From Thiothrix nivea DSM 5205 (GTDB lineage: Bacteria; Pseudomonadota; Gammaproteobacteria; Thiotrichales; Thiotrichaceae), in the NCBI RefSeq assembly GCF_000260135.1, contig NZ_JH651384.1, positions 4,510,693-4,574,692 of the forward strand: a DNA stretch of 64,000 nucleotides. Reading direction: 5' to 3'. This document shows, piece by piece, positions 16,023 to 25,567 of the stretch. Made by a program: the position numbers and the translations under genes. The notes beneath the pieces were generated by a model that worked only from the letters and a program-made list of their open reading frames with translations, was not told where the DNA came from and did no database searches. Every line of letters begins with the position of its first letter. The stretch's first letter is position 1.

Positions 16023-16496
16023 ATGGACAAACCGATTACGCTGCCAGGCTTTCTGCTGGCGGAATGCTGGCCTGTTGACCTTTTTTTGAAACCCCTAACC
16101 CTACTGGTATTTCGGTTGTGGGTGGCGTGGGTATTTTTTGCCTCCGGCCTGACCAAAATTCAAAGCTGGTCGAGTACGCTTTACCTGTTTGAAGATGAGT
16201 ACAAGGTTCCGCTGTTATCTCCGGAATTAGCGGCGTATTTGGGTACGGCGGCGGAACTGGTGTTGCCGGTGTTGCTGGCGCTGGGTTTGCTGACCCGCCC
16301 GGCTGCGCTGGCTTTGTTTGTGTTCAATATTGTAGCGGTGATTTCCTACCCTTACTTGCATACGGTAGCTGGGGCAGGGGGCTACTGGCAGCATGTCTTC
16401 TGGGGCGCAATGATCTGGTCGGTATTTGTGTTTGGGCCGGGTGCGCTTTCCCTTGACCGTTTGTGGGCGGGAAGGTTGATGAAAAGGTGTGGCTAA
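16023..16496 (+). CDS. DoxX-family membrane protein
   Basis: This 157-residue protein is read from ATG 16023 with GAGGAG upstream. It has four membrane helices and the DoxX-type segment LWVAWVFFASGLTKI, with LFVFNIVAVISYP later. DoxX-like proteins are regular companions of DUF692/DUF2063 operons. A role in quinone-linked redox chemistry or in export is assumed, not shown. It lies 28 bp after bufC in the same orientation. Confidence 0.85.
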   Translation: MDKPITLPGFLLAECWPVDLFLKPLTLLVFRLWVAWVFFASGLTKIQSWSSTLYLFEDEYKVPLLSPELAAYLGTAAELVLPVLLALGLLTRPAALALFVFNIVAVISYPYLHTVAGAGGYWQHVFWGAMIWSVFVFGPGALSLDRLWAGRLMKRCG

Positions 16497-16614
16497 ACAG
16501 CGCAAACAGCAGGCTGGAACTGAAGCCTGTCTTTGTCTGTCCAATGGGTTAAGTCGTCACCCAATAAGCAAAGCAATCGTGACGGCAACCCATTATGCGA
16601 TAAGGAGCAGAGAT

Positions 16615-17103
16615 ATGTTGAACGTGCGTGTGGGGGCGCTTGCCCTGTTTTCCAGCCTGTTTTTGGCGGCCTGCGTGCCAACCAGCGGTTATGTGTTGCA
16701 GCCATGGAACCCGTGGGGGATTGCAACGCCTGCACCTGCGCCACCGCCGGTCAGTTATACTGATGTCTACAAGTATCAGGGGTCGCGCCAGTGTGAAGGA
16801 GGCGGTGTGCCTCTGGAAGATATGAAACTGCAATTGCAGTCAGCAGGCGTGGTCGTGACTGGCACTAGCTGTGGTATGGATGGGCGCATGTATCCGGCAT
16901 TCTGTGGTGGCGCGGATGGGCGGATCAATGTTTTCACCATTAACAGCAATTCCGTGAATACTGCGTTATCGCAAGGGTTCTCACCATTGGCCGATTTGCC
17001 GGGTGCACAGAAAACCAGTTGTTACGTCAACAACAGCGGAACCAGCACTACCTATCCCTACAGCAGTAGCGGTGGTGATAATTCCTATTATTCCTATCAG
17101 TGA
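16615..17103 (+). CDS. hypothetical lipoprotein
   Basis: This 162-residue protein is read from ATG 16615 with AAGGAG seven bases before it. The signal sequence ends in lipobox LAAC (lipidated C20). The mature protein starts with a proline-rich stretch, has four further cysteines, and ends with a Ser/Tyr/Gly-rich tail. I recognise no domain. It follows the bufferin operon by 118 bp and may or may not belong to it. Confidence 0.72.
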   Translation: MLNVRVGALALFSSLFLAACVPTSGYVLQPWNPWGIATPAPAPPPVSYTDVYKYQGSRQCEGGGVPLEDMKLQLQSAGVVVTGTSCGMDGRMYPAFCGGADGRINVFTINSNSVNTALSQGFSPLADLPGAQKTSCYVNNSGTSTTYPYSSSGGDNSYYSYQ

Positions 17104-17154
17104 AGCTCTTCAGGGTAAGCCGGACTCTTTGGCGGGATTGCCCCGGCTACACTC

Positions 17155-17568
17155 TCAGGCCAAGCGGCTTTTAGCGAATGTTTCCCTTACAGGATCAGTA
17201 AACATCATCGCTAGTAGGATGCCGTCAAGCAACAATATTGTATCATTGAGGAGGGATTCCCAAGGTGTCATGATCGTCACGCCAGAGTAGGGATATAAGG
17301 GGATGGAAAGCAGCATTATGCAGACATACAGTATTCTCGCCCAGTGTTTGAAGAACCAAATGCCAGCGAAGGTAATAATCAATGCAAGCAACAAACCTAG
17401 GAATAACAGGTTTTCCCAGGTTGAAGATGCCTCTGTTTCCTCGGTAAACAGATATTCCTGTAGGGCGGGTGGTAGGGTATCAACTGAAAAATATACGGCT
17501 ACGAATAACAGCGGCATCAGGGCTACGTATAGTAGGATGAGTGCCCGGAAAATCTTGTGTGGGTTCAT
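17155..17568 (-). CDS. small inner-membrane protein, unknown
   Basis: This 137-residue protein has four predicted membrane helices (about residues 7-30, 52-74, 80-97 and 105-124). The start at 17568 is preceded by AAGGAAAAG; six codons upstream there is another in-frame start without such a site. No family recognised. Convergent with the lipoprotein gene at 16615. Confidence 0.65.
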   Translation of the reverse strand: MNPHKIFRALILLYVALMPLLFVAVYFSVDTLPPALQEYLFTEETEASSTWENLLFLGLLLALIITFAGIWFFKHWARILYVCIMLLSIPLYPYSGVTIMTPWESLLNDTILLLDGILLAMMFTDPVRETFAKSRLA

Positions 17569-17642
17569 AACTTTTCCTTGTATCAAAATTATTCGTTATC
17601 CATCAGTATTTATTGATGGATAACTTGATTTTTGAATTGTGT

Positions 17643-20552
17643 TTAACCTGTTAATTCTGGCATGGCTTCTGCTAATTTGCGTTTAATCGCATCTGCATAT
17701 CTTTCTGCTCCTTCCGGGGTAGGATGCCCTAGCGAGGCGAGTAAACATTTTTTATGGTTATAATCAACATCAGAACTAATAATTGACTGAATGTATTGGC
17801 AAGCATTTATTCTTTCCTCGTAAACATAATTACTATCTTGTGGAGTAAAATCTGCGTTTACGCCAAAAAGTAATGAGTTTGGAGCTAATAAGGAGTGTTC
17901 TGGTAAGAAATCAGGATCTGCAAAATATATTTTTCCTCTAGAATCTGGATCCGTATCTTCAATATCCATAATAGCCCTTTTAATATTATAATGTCCTTCT
18001 TTACAAACAAGTTCTGATCTCAAAGTCATTACATCAAACAAGGCATCAGTAATGGATATTCTTTTATTTAGAGGGTCGAAAATTAAATTTGCGCCTTCTT
18101 TTAATGTTTCAATTGCTAACGCGAGTCCCATAGGGATAAGGCTAGTAAGAGAGCTTCCAAAATTTTGAGAGAGTTCAAGTGTAATGCCTTTTTCTGATAA
18201 CTTCATGCTAATCAGCATGGCCATTAAGATAGATTTCGCCCTATAATCTCTACTGGATCGCTCGGAGAATATGGAAAAATAACCACTTACAATAATTTTT
18301 GCATTTGGAAAATTAATTAAAAGCTTTCTTAATAATTTTTCCATATCATCATGAAAGTGTTTTTCCACTATGGAGATTAAATTTCTTTTTTCGCTTTCTC
18401 CAGTCAGTAAAAAAGGTAGAAATTCTTCTGCTTGCTTGTCAATAATATTTTCAAGCCAATTACCCCCAAGAATTTTATGAGTGCCTATATCATTTATTCC
18501 TCCATCAACAAGAATTAAATCAACACTATCGTCGATCTTATTATTAACATTTTTGATATAAAAATCAACCTGCTCTTGTATTGTAGGATATGCAGTTGGT
18601 ATCTCTCCGCCAAAATACCCTGGCACTTCTTTGATATGCTCATGCTTGACATCTTTCTCAGATTCCGAGCTTGGCTCAGCTATCACAGCACCTGAATGTG
18701 CATAAACATCTTTATAAATTCCAATATTATCTAGTTTGCTATAAATATAATCTTCTACTAATTGGTGCGTTTTTTCTTCAGGAGCGAGACCCTGCCCCCA
18801 AAGGATACTATCACCGAATACAATCATATAAAATGTATCTATATTTATAGTTTGTGATGAGGTTAGTATTCCTGCTCGTGTTGGTGTTTTAATAGATAAA
18901 GAAACAATCTCTCCCCTCCTTGAAGGTTTAGTATCTTTATCAAAGGGTCTTAAAAGCTTTGCTGAAAGTGTATTACTATTAACATATTCAATTTCTTTCA
19001 GTTCAAGATCTTCTATAAAAACCTGGCTATTTTTTGAGAAGCCTGATCCAGAAACCCTGATTTTTTTATTTGGTTTTAGCCGAGTAGTGGGATTGTTTTC
19101 TTGATCTATTATAGAAATATTAGGTTTAATGGAAAATGTGACCTGGTTTGATAGGTCGCCATCAGGTGATTTTACCTGTAAAAAAACGTCGCCACCATCC
19201 ATGTCTGGAATATTAAAAGATATTTGTGATTCGCTAATATAGTCATGTTCTACTAGATTAGGGTTTCCTTGTAAAATAAGCATGTTATTCGGGGTAAAAT
19301 TTTCTCCCATTAAAATGAGTTTCTCACCAACCGTGAAAATCTCTTTATTAGTTTTCATGATCAAAGGTTTGCTCAGTTTTTCAATAAAATCTTGTTTTGT
19401 TATTTCAACTGAAATAATTACTCCATGGTTTCCGGAGCTTCCATTTTGGCCTCGGTGTCCATTATTTCCGCGGCTGCCATTATTGCCATCTCTAGCATTT
19501 TGACCGTCACAGGTGATCTGGGTATCCTCTAACCCAGGAATAGTTGCTCGTGGTATGTAACCTTCCTTGCCGCCTTTCCCCCCTTCACCCCCGATCCCTG
19601 CCTGACCACCTTCCCCTCCTTTACCACCGTTAATGACTACAGGGATTTCTTGGAGAGCATTTATGTTTGGTGGAGAGCAAAAGATAAATTTGCCACCGTT
19701 GCCACCATTACCTCCGTTTCCTCCGTTTCCACCGTTACCTCCATTACAACCATTTCCGCCACTACCGCTTCTAGCTTGGCAGGAGTTGGTCACATCGACA
19801 ATGTACTCGTTGATAGGCCAGCCAACCCATATTTGATTAAACTTTCCATCCCTACCTTTTGAGCCTTTTTGACCTGAGCTGCCATCTTGCCCGTCTTGCC
19901 CGTCTTGCCCGTCCTGTCCAGATAAAATTATAAGAGGTAACCTATTGCATTTGAGTGCCCATATTTCTAACGTTGGCGCATCAATCCCATCTATTCCATT
20001 CAGTCCATTTATACCATCATGTTTAATACTTCCATTGGTTCCTGGCGTGTTGCTTGGTGAAGGGGGGCTTTTTGAAGGACGTTTCTTTGGTTGATGCAAT
20101 TTTTTCTGGTTAGCCCAAGTGATGGTAACCCCTTCTTCTACAATAATCTCGTTTGCAATGAAAACAGGAAATTTATTTGAATTTTGCAAAACCAAAGTAG
20201 AGTTTCTTTTAAAAACTATTTTGTCGGCAACACATAGGTTGTCTATAAAATAGTAGGTTGAGTTTTGAGGTATTGCCACTATGGATCTTATAGAACGCGC
20301 AAGAATGTCTTCGTAACGTAGCTGAGACCCTGTATTCGCCATCAAAGGTACGCTTTCTAATTTTCTATTGTTTCCATAATAATCTTCTATGATATTTCCT
20401 TGTCTTACACAAATTAACCCTGGCTCCAGTGTCTTCTTGTCTTTTATTTCCACATTGCCTAGTTTAGAAATATCATCAATGCCATTATTCTTCAGAAGCT
20501 GGCGATAAACATTCAACTTTTCTTTGATTTGTTGAGATGTGAGTGGGGTCAT
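17643..20552 (-). CDS. collagen-like / TIG domain / SGNH-hydrolase protein
   Basis: This protein of about 969 residues is read from ATG 20552, which has GGAGA upstream; an in-frame ATG at 20567 lacks one. Residues 1-165 are unrecognised. Residues 170-385 hold three Gly-x-y blocks, one with GQDGQDGQDGQDG and one with six GGN repeats. Two TIG/IPT-like Ig folds follow (KIRVSGSGFSKNSQVFIEDL). The last 400 residues are an SGNH hydrolase with FGDSILWGQG (serine), DGGIND (asparagine) and LGHPTPEGAERYADAI (histidine). There is no signal peptide. The gene is much richer in A+T than its neighbours, which suggests acquisition. Confidence 0.75.
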   Translation of the reverse strand: MTPLTSQQIKEKLNVYRQLLKNNGIDDISKLGNVEIKDKKTLEPGLICVRQGNIIEDYYGNNRKLESVPLMANTGSQLRYEDILARSIRSIVAIPQNSTYYFIDNLCVADKIVFKRNSTLVLQNSNKFPVFIANEIIVEEGVTITWANQKKLHQPKKRPSKSPPSPSNTPGTNGSIKHDGINGLNGIDGIDAPTLEIWALKCNRLPLIILSGQDGQDGQDGQDGSSGQKGSKGRDGKFNQIWVGWPINEYIVDVTNSCQARSGSGGNGCNGGNGGNGGNGGNGGNGGKFIFCSPPNINALQEIPVVINGGKGGEGGQAGIGGEGGKGGKEGYIPRATIPGLEDTQITCDGQNARDGNNGSRGNNGHRGQNGSSGNHGVIISVEITKQDFIEKLSKPLIMKTNKEIFTVGEKLILMGENFTPNNMLILQGNPNLVEHDYISESQISFNIPDMDGGDVFLQVKSPDGDLSNQVTFSIKPNISIIDQENNPTTRLKPNKKIRVSGSGFSKNSQVFIEDLELKEIEYVNSNTLSAKLLRPFDKDTKPSRRGEIVSLSIKTPTRAGILTSSQTINIDTFYMIVFGDSILWGQGLAPEEKTHQLVEDYIYSKLDNIGIYKDVYAHSGAVIAEPSSESEKDVKHEHIKEVPGYFGGEIPTAYPTIQEQVDFYIKNVNNKIDDSVDLILVDGGINDIGTHKILGGNWLENIIDKQAEEFLPFLLTGESEKRNLISIVEKHFHDDMEKLLRKLLINFPNAKIIVSGYFSIFSERSSRDYRAKSILMAMLISMKLSEKGITLELSQNFGSSLTSLIPMGLALAIETLKEGANLIFDPLNKRISITDALFDVMTLRSELVCKEGHYNIKRAIMDIEDTDPDSRGKIYFADPDFLPEHSLLAPNSLLFGVNADFTPQDSNYVYEERINACQYIQSIISSDVDYNHKKCLLASLGHPTPEGAERYADAIKRKLAEAMPELTG

Positions 20553-20739
20553 AGTTAGTATCTCCATAAGGGATAGATGATGGAAGTGAACCTATTGCTG
20601 ATATTTTCTACCTTCTGATTGATGAATAAATCATCAGTTTCAGTTAGTAATGCTTAAATTTCTACCTAAAATTTGGTATGTGTTTCCTTTGTTGATTACG
20701 TTACGATCAAAAAGTTGATCAATACCGGAAGATCACTTC

Positions 20740-21390
20740 ATGCCCCGCAAACCCAAGCTTTCTACCATCATGATCGTTGAGGATGACCCAGCCGTTCTCA
20801 AACGCTTGTCCCAAACTGTGACTGAAAGTCGACATCTCATGTTAAGGGCTGCATGCAGTACCTTCAGTTCCGCCGTGAAAATCCTGGAGCTTGATCCGCC
20901 TGATGTCCTGCTGGTGGATTTGGATTTGCCGGACGGGAATGGAATGAACCTGATACGTAAAATCAGGGAGGAGGCGCTGGATACACAACCCCTGGTTATT
21001 AGTGTCTTTGGTGATGAGGGGCATGTGTTGGAGGCGATTGCCAATGGTGCATTCGGCTATCTGCACAAGGACGATGATAGCTTCAAGATTGAGGATGCGA
21101 TTGTGATGTTGGTAGATGGAGGCTCCCCAATAACACCATCATTGGCGCGGCATGTGCTAAGGCGCTTCCAGCCTCAGAGCGATGCGTATGAGATGCTGGA
21201 GAAACTGACCAGGCGCGAACGTGACATCCTGACGAAAGTGGCCAAAGGTTATACGTCGAAAGAAATCGCTGAAATGGAAGAACTGTCGTATCACACAATT
21301 GCAACACATGTGAAGAATGTTTATCGTAAACTCTCGGTTAACTCCAAGGCCGAAGCCATTTTTGAGGCGAGGCGCATGAACCTAATTTAA
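20740..21390 (+). CDS. NarL/FixJ-family response regulator
   Basis: This 216-residue protein has a receiver domain with acidic pocket VEDD and phosphoacceptor aspartate in LLVDLDLPDGNG. The switch residues lie near VISVFGDEGH. The C-terminal LuxR-type helix-turn-helix reads LTRRERDILTKVAKGYTSKE. It pairs with the kinase gene 21 bp downstream. Targets are unknown; the divergent collagen-like gene is an obvious candidate. Confidence 0.93.
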   Translation: MPRKPKLSTIMIVEDDPAVLKRLSQTVTESRHLMLRAACSTFSSAVKILELDPPDVLLVDLDLPDGNGMNLIRKIREEALDTQPLVISVFGDEGHVLEAIANGAFGYLHKDDDSFKIEDAIVMLVDGGSPITPSLARHVLRRFQPQSDAYEMLEKLTRRERDILTKVAKGYTSKEIAEMEELSYHTIATHVKNVYRKLSVNSKAEAIFEARRMNLI

Positions 21391-21411
21391 ATTAATACCG
21401 AAGGTATCCGC

Positions 21412-23286
21412 TTGTCACGTGCTGTATTTATATGGTCTGGTGTATTGCTCTGTTATGTATTGCTAGTCAGTACTTTTTCTTATCGTTTCCTTTTTGATGC
21501 CCCATCCAAGGACAATTTCGGTAGCATCCTGGATGGTGTATCAGTTTATTCAGCAACCAAAACCCCGGGAAACCTTCCTGAAAAGGGTTGGTCTCGTGTA
21601 TATCTGCCAGACAGACAATTGTTAAATAAACAAGGGTTGGAGCTATGGTATCGGCTTGATCTTGACGGTTTGCTCAGGAAGTATAGGGATGATCGGTTAG
21701 CCATCTATCTTCCGGGGGTATCCGGTTCGGCGGAATTTTTTATCAATTCATTATGGATAAAAAGCAATAAAAATACGGGCTTTCCCGTTTATCGCGGTAG
21801 GGGTAAGCTTTCCATACTGATCCTGGACAAGGACATCTTTCTTCCTGAGAATAATAAGCTGTATGTACACTTATCCGGATCAGAAGGTTCCCTTGTTTAT
21901 CTGGATAATGTTTATGTCGGAGCGGTTGATAGCCTGACATCTTGGTATAAAAAAAGTGAGCTAGTTAGGCATCATTTAATACTTTTCGTGGTCATATTAC
22001 TGACTTCATTCGGTTTGTTTGTGATTTTTTTCTGGTTTTTGAGAAAGAAGGATACTTATTACCTGTGGTTTTCATTGGCGTCTTTTTTATGGGCTGTACA
22101 TAACGCCTACAATTCCGGCCTCGACGGAGGGGAAGTTGCCTTGCTGTGGGATATCATTGCACCGTTGGGTTTTGGTTGGTCTGTTGTTTTCATTGTCCTT
22201 TTCTTATGTGAAGTTGAATGCTCCCCAAATCATCGTATCAGGTGGAAGATAATATCGGGTGCATTTCTTTTCAGCCTGCCATTCTTTTATCTTAATCCGG
22301 GGTGGATATGGTTTTATGCTTACAAAATATGGTTTGCTTTTGTAACATGCATCGGTTTGTATGCCGTTTTATTTTTGATTGACCGCTATCGAGAAAATGC
22401 TAATCAAAACACATTGCTTATGTTACTGACGGGCATTTCAATTATTCTCTTTGGACTTCATGACCTGTTAGTAAAAGATCACTACTTGGATGTATCATCA
22501 CCATTCCTGCTGCATTTCTCTGCTTTATTGTCAGTTATTGTGATTATAAAAATCCTGTTGGGGCGCTTTATGGATGGCATAAGGATGATGGAAAACTATA
22601 ACCAGGAACTACAGAGTGAAGTTCATTTAAAAAGAAAGGCAATAGAGAGTAATTATGCAAAGATACAAAAACTTCAGAATGCAAAAATTCTCTCTCAGGA
22701 ACGTGAGAGGATCATGCGTGACCTGCATGATGGCATAGGGGGAAGTTTGGTTGCAGTACTTGCCTCCCTGGAAACTTCACAGATCAAACCAAATGATTTG
22801 AAGTGTGAAGTGCAACACATATTGCAAGATCTGAGGCTGGTTATTGATTCAATGGATAATAATAATGGGGATATTGCTACAGTGTTGGGCATGTTAAGGG
22901 AGCGCCTGGATAAACAACTCAGATATGCAAAATTTGTAGTCAAATGGAGGGTAACTGATTTACCCGGCTTGCAAGATTTTGGTCCTGAAAAAGCCCTCTC
23001 CACTATGCGTATTGTGCAAGAGGCAATCAGTAATGCCATCAAGCATAGTGGGGCTAAAACGCTGACAGTCTCCACTTACATTTTGGAAGATGATGGAATT
23101 AAACACGCGGCTGTGGAGATTAAAGACGATGGGAATGGCCAGTTGCTTCCATCCTCCCAAGGAAGGGGGCTTAAAAACATGCGTAAGCGTGCAAAACAGG
23201 TTGGTGCAACCTTGTGGGTTGATAATCAGGTGGGGCAGGGCGTGGTTGTCAGGTTGGCATTTCCGGTTAATGGTGCTTGTCCCTGA
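21412..23286 (+). CDS. sensor histidine kinase, 7TMR-DISM type with HisKA_3
   Basis: This 624-residue kinase starts at TTG 21412, with AAGG seven bases upstream. After one N-terminal helix there is a periplasmic jelly-roll-like domain (about residues 35-180), then seven membrane helices (about 185-385), a short coiled coil, and a HisKA_3 dimerisation domain with the phospho-histidine in MRDLHDGIGGSL. The HATPase domain has AISNAIKHSG and GRGLKNMRKRA. It is the NarL-family type and matches the response regulator upstream. Its stop lies only four bases before the target site of the IS element. Confidence 0.9.
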   Translation: MSRAVFIWSGVLLCYVLLVSTFSYRFLFDAPSKDNFGSILDGVSVYSATKTPGNLPEKGWSRVYLPDRQLLNKQGLELWYRLDLDGLLRKYRDDRLAIYLPGVSGSAEFFINSLWIKSNKNTGFPVYRGRGKLSILILDKDIFLPENNKLYVHLSGSEGSLVYLDNVYVGAVDSLTSWYKKSELVRHHLILFVVILLTSFGLFVIFFWFLRKKDTYYLWFSLASFLWAVHNAYNSGLDGGEVALLWDIIAPLGFGWSVVFIVLFLCEVECSPNHRIRWKIISGAFLFSLPFFYLNPGWIWFYAYKIWFAFVTCIGLYAVLFLIDRYRENANQNTLLMLLTGISIILFGLHDLLVKDHYLDVSSPFLLHFSALLSVIVIIKILLGRFMDGIRMMENYNQELQSEVHLKRKAIESNYAKIQKLQNAKILSQERERIMRDLHDGIGGSLVAVLASLETSQIKPNDLKCEVQHILQDLRLVIDSMDNNNGDIATVLGMLRERLDKQLRYAKFVVKWRVTDLPGLQDFGPEKALSTMRIVQEAISNAIKHSGAKTLTVSTYILEDDGIKHAAVEIKDDGNGQLLPSSQGRGLKNMRKRAKQVGATLWVDNQVGQGVVVRLAFPVNGACP

Positions 23287-23294
23287 GTACTTTT

Positions 23295-24565
23295 GGGAAC
23301 CTCTAAAAACCCCCGTTCCCGCGCCGACTATGCGAAAATAGCCACTTGACCGACAAACAGCCCCGATCACGATGAGTAAGAAAAGCGCCATCAAAACCAG
23401 TCTATTTGCCGCTGAAGAGCGGGAACAGAAACTCGACCGTAAGGGGGACCTGTTGTCCACGCTGGAAAAACACGTCAAATTTTCCGATCTGGCTGCTGAA
23501 ATCGACCGGATTGCCCCGCGCCCCAACCGAAAACAGGGAGGCCGTCCGCCCTACCCGACCGAACTGATGGTGCGGGTGTTGGTACTGCAGCATCTGTATA
23601 ACCTGTCGGACGAAGCGCTGGAATACCAACTGCTTGACCGGCTGTCCTTCCAGCGCTTCTGCGGTCTGCGGCATTCCAGCAGCATCCCGGATGCCAACAC
23701 CCTGTGGGTCTTCCGTGAACGGATCAGCGCGGCAGGAGGTGCTGATGCCTTATTTGATGCCGTGCAGCGTCAGTTGCAGCAACACGGGTTCATTGCCCGT
23801 GGCGGGCAAATCGTTGACGCCACGCTGGTGGAGGCTCCCCGGCAACATTTCCGCAAAGCGGAGAAAGAAAAGCTGGTACAGGGTGAAACACCACCGGAGT
23901 GGACGGACGCGCAACGCCGCCAGAAAGACACCGAAGCCAGTTGGACAAAGAAGCATGGCAAAAGCCACCACGGTTACAAGCTCAGCATCAGTGCCGACCG
24001 GAAATATAAACTGATCCGCAAACGCCACGTCAGCACCGCCAAAGAACACGACACCAACCACTTTGAAGACGTACTTGATCCCGCTAACACCAGCCGTGAC
24101 GTGTGGGCGGACAAGGGGTATGAGGACAGGGCGCGAGAACAACGCCTCCAGCAAAACGGTTGGCGGTTGCACATCCAGCACAAAGCCAAACGTGGCAAGC
24201 CGCCATCCGAATGCCAGAAACGCCGCAATACCCGTATCGCCAAACCACGTGCACGGGTCGAGCATGTGTTTGGGGCGATGTTGGCGATGGGCGGAAAACG
24301 GATCCGCAGCATTGGGTTGGCGCGAGCAGAATTTGGCCTAAGCATCAAGGCGGCTGTTTACAACCTGCGGCGGCTTTGTTCGCTCAAAGAAAGCGGAGTT
24401 GCGCCCATTTGAGGGGAAATCCCCCCAGAATCCGCAAGAAGGCGGGAAAATAGGCATAAAGTAGGCTTGATACACCCCAAAAATGGGTTGGCTTGATTAT
24501 TTTTTAACAAAATACCGGAAGGGTAAAGCTAAGTGCTGCGCTACTCCGGCTTTTTAGAGGTTCCC
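23295..24565 (+). mobile_element. IS5-family insertion sequence, intact
   Basis: This 1271-bp element has matching ends. The left end GGGAACCTCTAAAAA (23295-23309) is the exact reverse complement of the right end (24551-24565). TTTT on both sides (23291-23294 and 24566-24569) is a 4-bp target duplication, usual for IS5. One transposase gene fills most of it. Intact ends, duplication and gene suggest a recent insertion. Confidence 0.93.
23372..24412 (+). CDS. IS5-family transposase
   Basis: This 346-residue DDE transposase has an N-terminal DUF772-type segment (ELMVRVLVLQHLYNLSDEAL, RLSFQRFCGL) and a catalytic domain with QIVDATLVEAP (first D), DVWADKGYED (second D) and RARVEHVFGAM (E). The frame is complete. 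About 150 bp without a gene lie between its stop and the right end of the element. Confidence 0.95.
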   Translation: MSKKSAIKTSLFAAEEREQKLDRKGDLLSTLEKHVKFSDLAAEIDRIAPRPNRKQGGRPPYPTELMVRVLVLQHLYNLSDEALEYQLLDRLSFQRFCGLRHSSSIPDANTLWVFRERISAAGGADALFDAVQRQLQQHGFIARGGQIVDATLVEAPRQHFRKAEKEKLVQGETPPEWTDAQRRQKDTEASWTKKHGKSHHGYKLSISADRKYKLIRKRHVSTAKEHDTNHFEDVLDPANTSRDVWADKGYEDRAREQRLQQNGWRLHIQHKAKRGKPPSECQKRRNTRIAKPRARVEHVFGAMLAMGGKRIRSIGLARAEFGLSIKAAVYNLRRLCSLKESGVAPI

Positions 24566-25453
24566 TTTTGCCTGATCGGCGGTAAGGAGGAAAACTCCAT
24601 CACCGCCGCGTTCAAATTCCAGCCAATGAAACAGCACATCTGGGTAGGCAGCCTGTAGCGCATACTGGCTGTTGCCCACTTCCACCACCAGAATGCCATT
24701 GTCGGTCAGGTGTTCCGCAGCCTCGCGCAAGATGCGGCGCACATGATCCAGCCCGTCATGGCCGGAAGCCAGCGCCAGATCAGATGGTTCGTGCAGGAAT
24801 TCAGGGGTGAGGGCGGCCATGTCGTTAGCATCCACATACGGCGGGTTGCTGACGATAATGTCGTATTGTCGGCCTTGTAGGTTGTCGAACAGGTCGGATG
24901 CTATTGCTTCCGCCTGTCCGGCAAGGTTGTGGCGCTCGATGTTGGTCTGCGCGACTCCCAGCGCATCTGCCGAAATGTCGCTGAGGTCAATCTGAGCATG
25001 GGGGAAAGCATAGGCACAAGCAATTCCAATACAACCACTTCCGGTGCACAGGTCAAGTATGTTGTGAACTTCATGCGATTCGATCCAGGGCGCAAACTGT
25101 TTTTCGATGGTTTCCGCAATCGGTGAACGCGGGATCAGCACGCGCTCATCGACGTAAAAAGGCAGGCCGCAAAACCAGCCTTCGTTGGTCAGGTAGGCGG
25201 CGGGTTTGCGGGTTTCCACCCGCTGGCGGATGATGTCCGCGACTGCTTCACGTTCGGCGCTGGTCAGGCGGCTGTCGAAATACAGGTCGGGCGTGTCTGT
25301 CGGCAGGTGCAGGGTGTACAGCACCAGATAGGCGGCTTCGTCGAAAGGAGAAGCCATGCCGTGCGAGAAACTCAGCTCGGCCTCGGCAAAGCGGCTTGCG
25401 CCCCAGCGGATGTAGTCCTTGATAGTTAGCAGTGCAGTGTGATCGGAGTCCAT
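24554..25453 (-). CDS. prmB: 50S ribosomal protein L3 glutamine methyltransferase PrmB, 3' end supplied by IS
   Basis: This 299-residue protein is read from ATG 25453, which matches the usual PrmB N-terminus; a longer open frame to 25534 exists. It methylates a glutamine of ribosomal protein L3. The SAM-binding motif is LDLCTGSGCIGIA and the catalytic motif is NPPY in IIVSNPPYVDAND. The last three codons and the stop (GNL-TAA) come from the terminal repeat of the IS5 element. Reading across the empty site gives the former end: after the shared alanine and lysine, seven codons VLRDKHH and a TAA at 23267-23269. Function is probably kept. Confidence 0.93.
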   Translation of the reverse strand: MDSDHTALLTIKDYIRWGASRFAEAELSFSHGMASPFDEAAYLVLYTLHLPTDTPDLYFDSRLTSAEREAVADIIRQRVETRKPAAYLTNEGWFCGLPFYVDERVLIPRSPIAETIEKQFAPWIESHEVHNILDLCTGSGCIGIACAYAFPHAQIDLSDISADALGVAQTNIERHNLAGQAEAIASDLFDNLQGRQYDIIVSNPPYVDANDMAALTPEFLHEPSDLALASGHDGLDHVRRILREAAEHLTDNGILVVEVGNSQYALQAAYPDVLFHWLEFERGGDGVFLLTADQAKGNL

Positions 25454-25567
25454 GATGTTTTTTATCCGGTTCAGGGTGGTATATCTTCGCGTATTTTCAG
25501 TGTTGCTGAAAGGTGAAATCAGCAAATTGTTCACAGGGGGGGATGTCCAGATTACATCAAGGGTTTC

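Noticed and set aside
19633-19862. Proline-rich plus-strand frames (PLPPLPPFPP type) over the collagen-like gene
   Set aside because: They are the antisense reading of the Gly-rich repeats.
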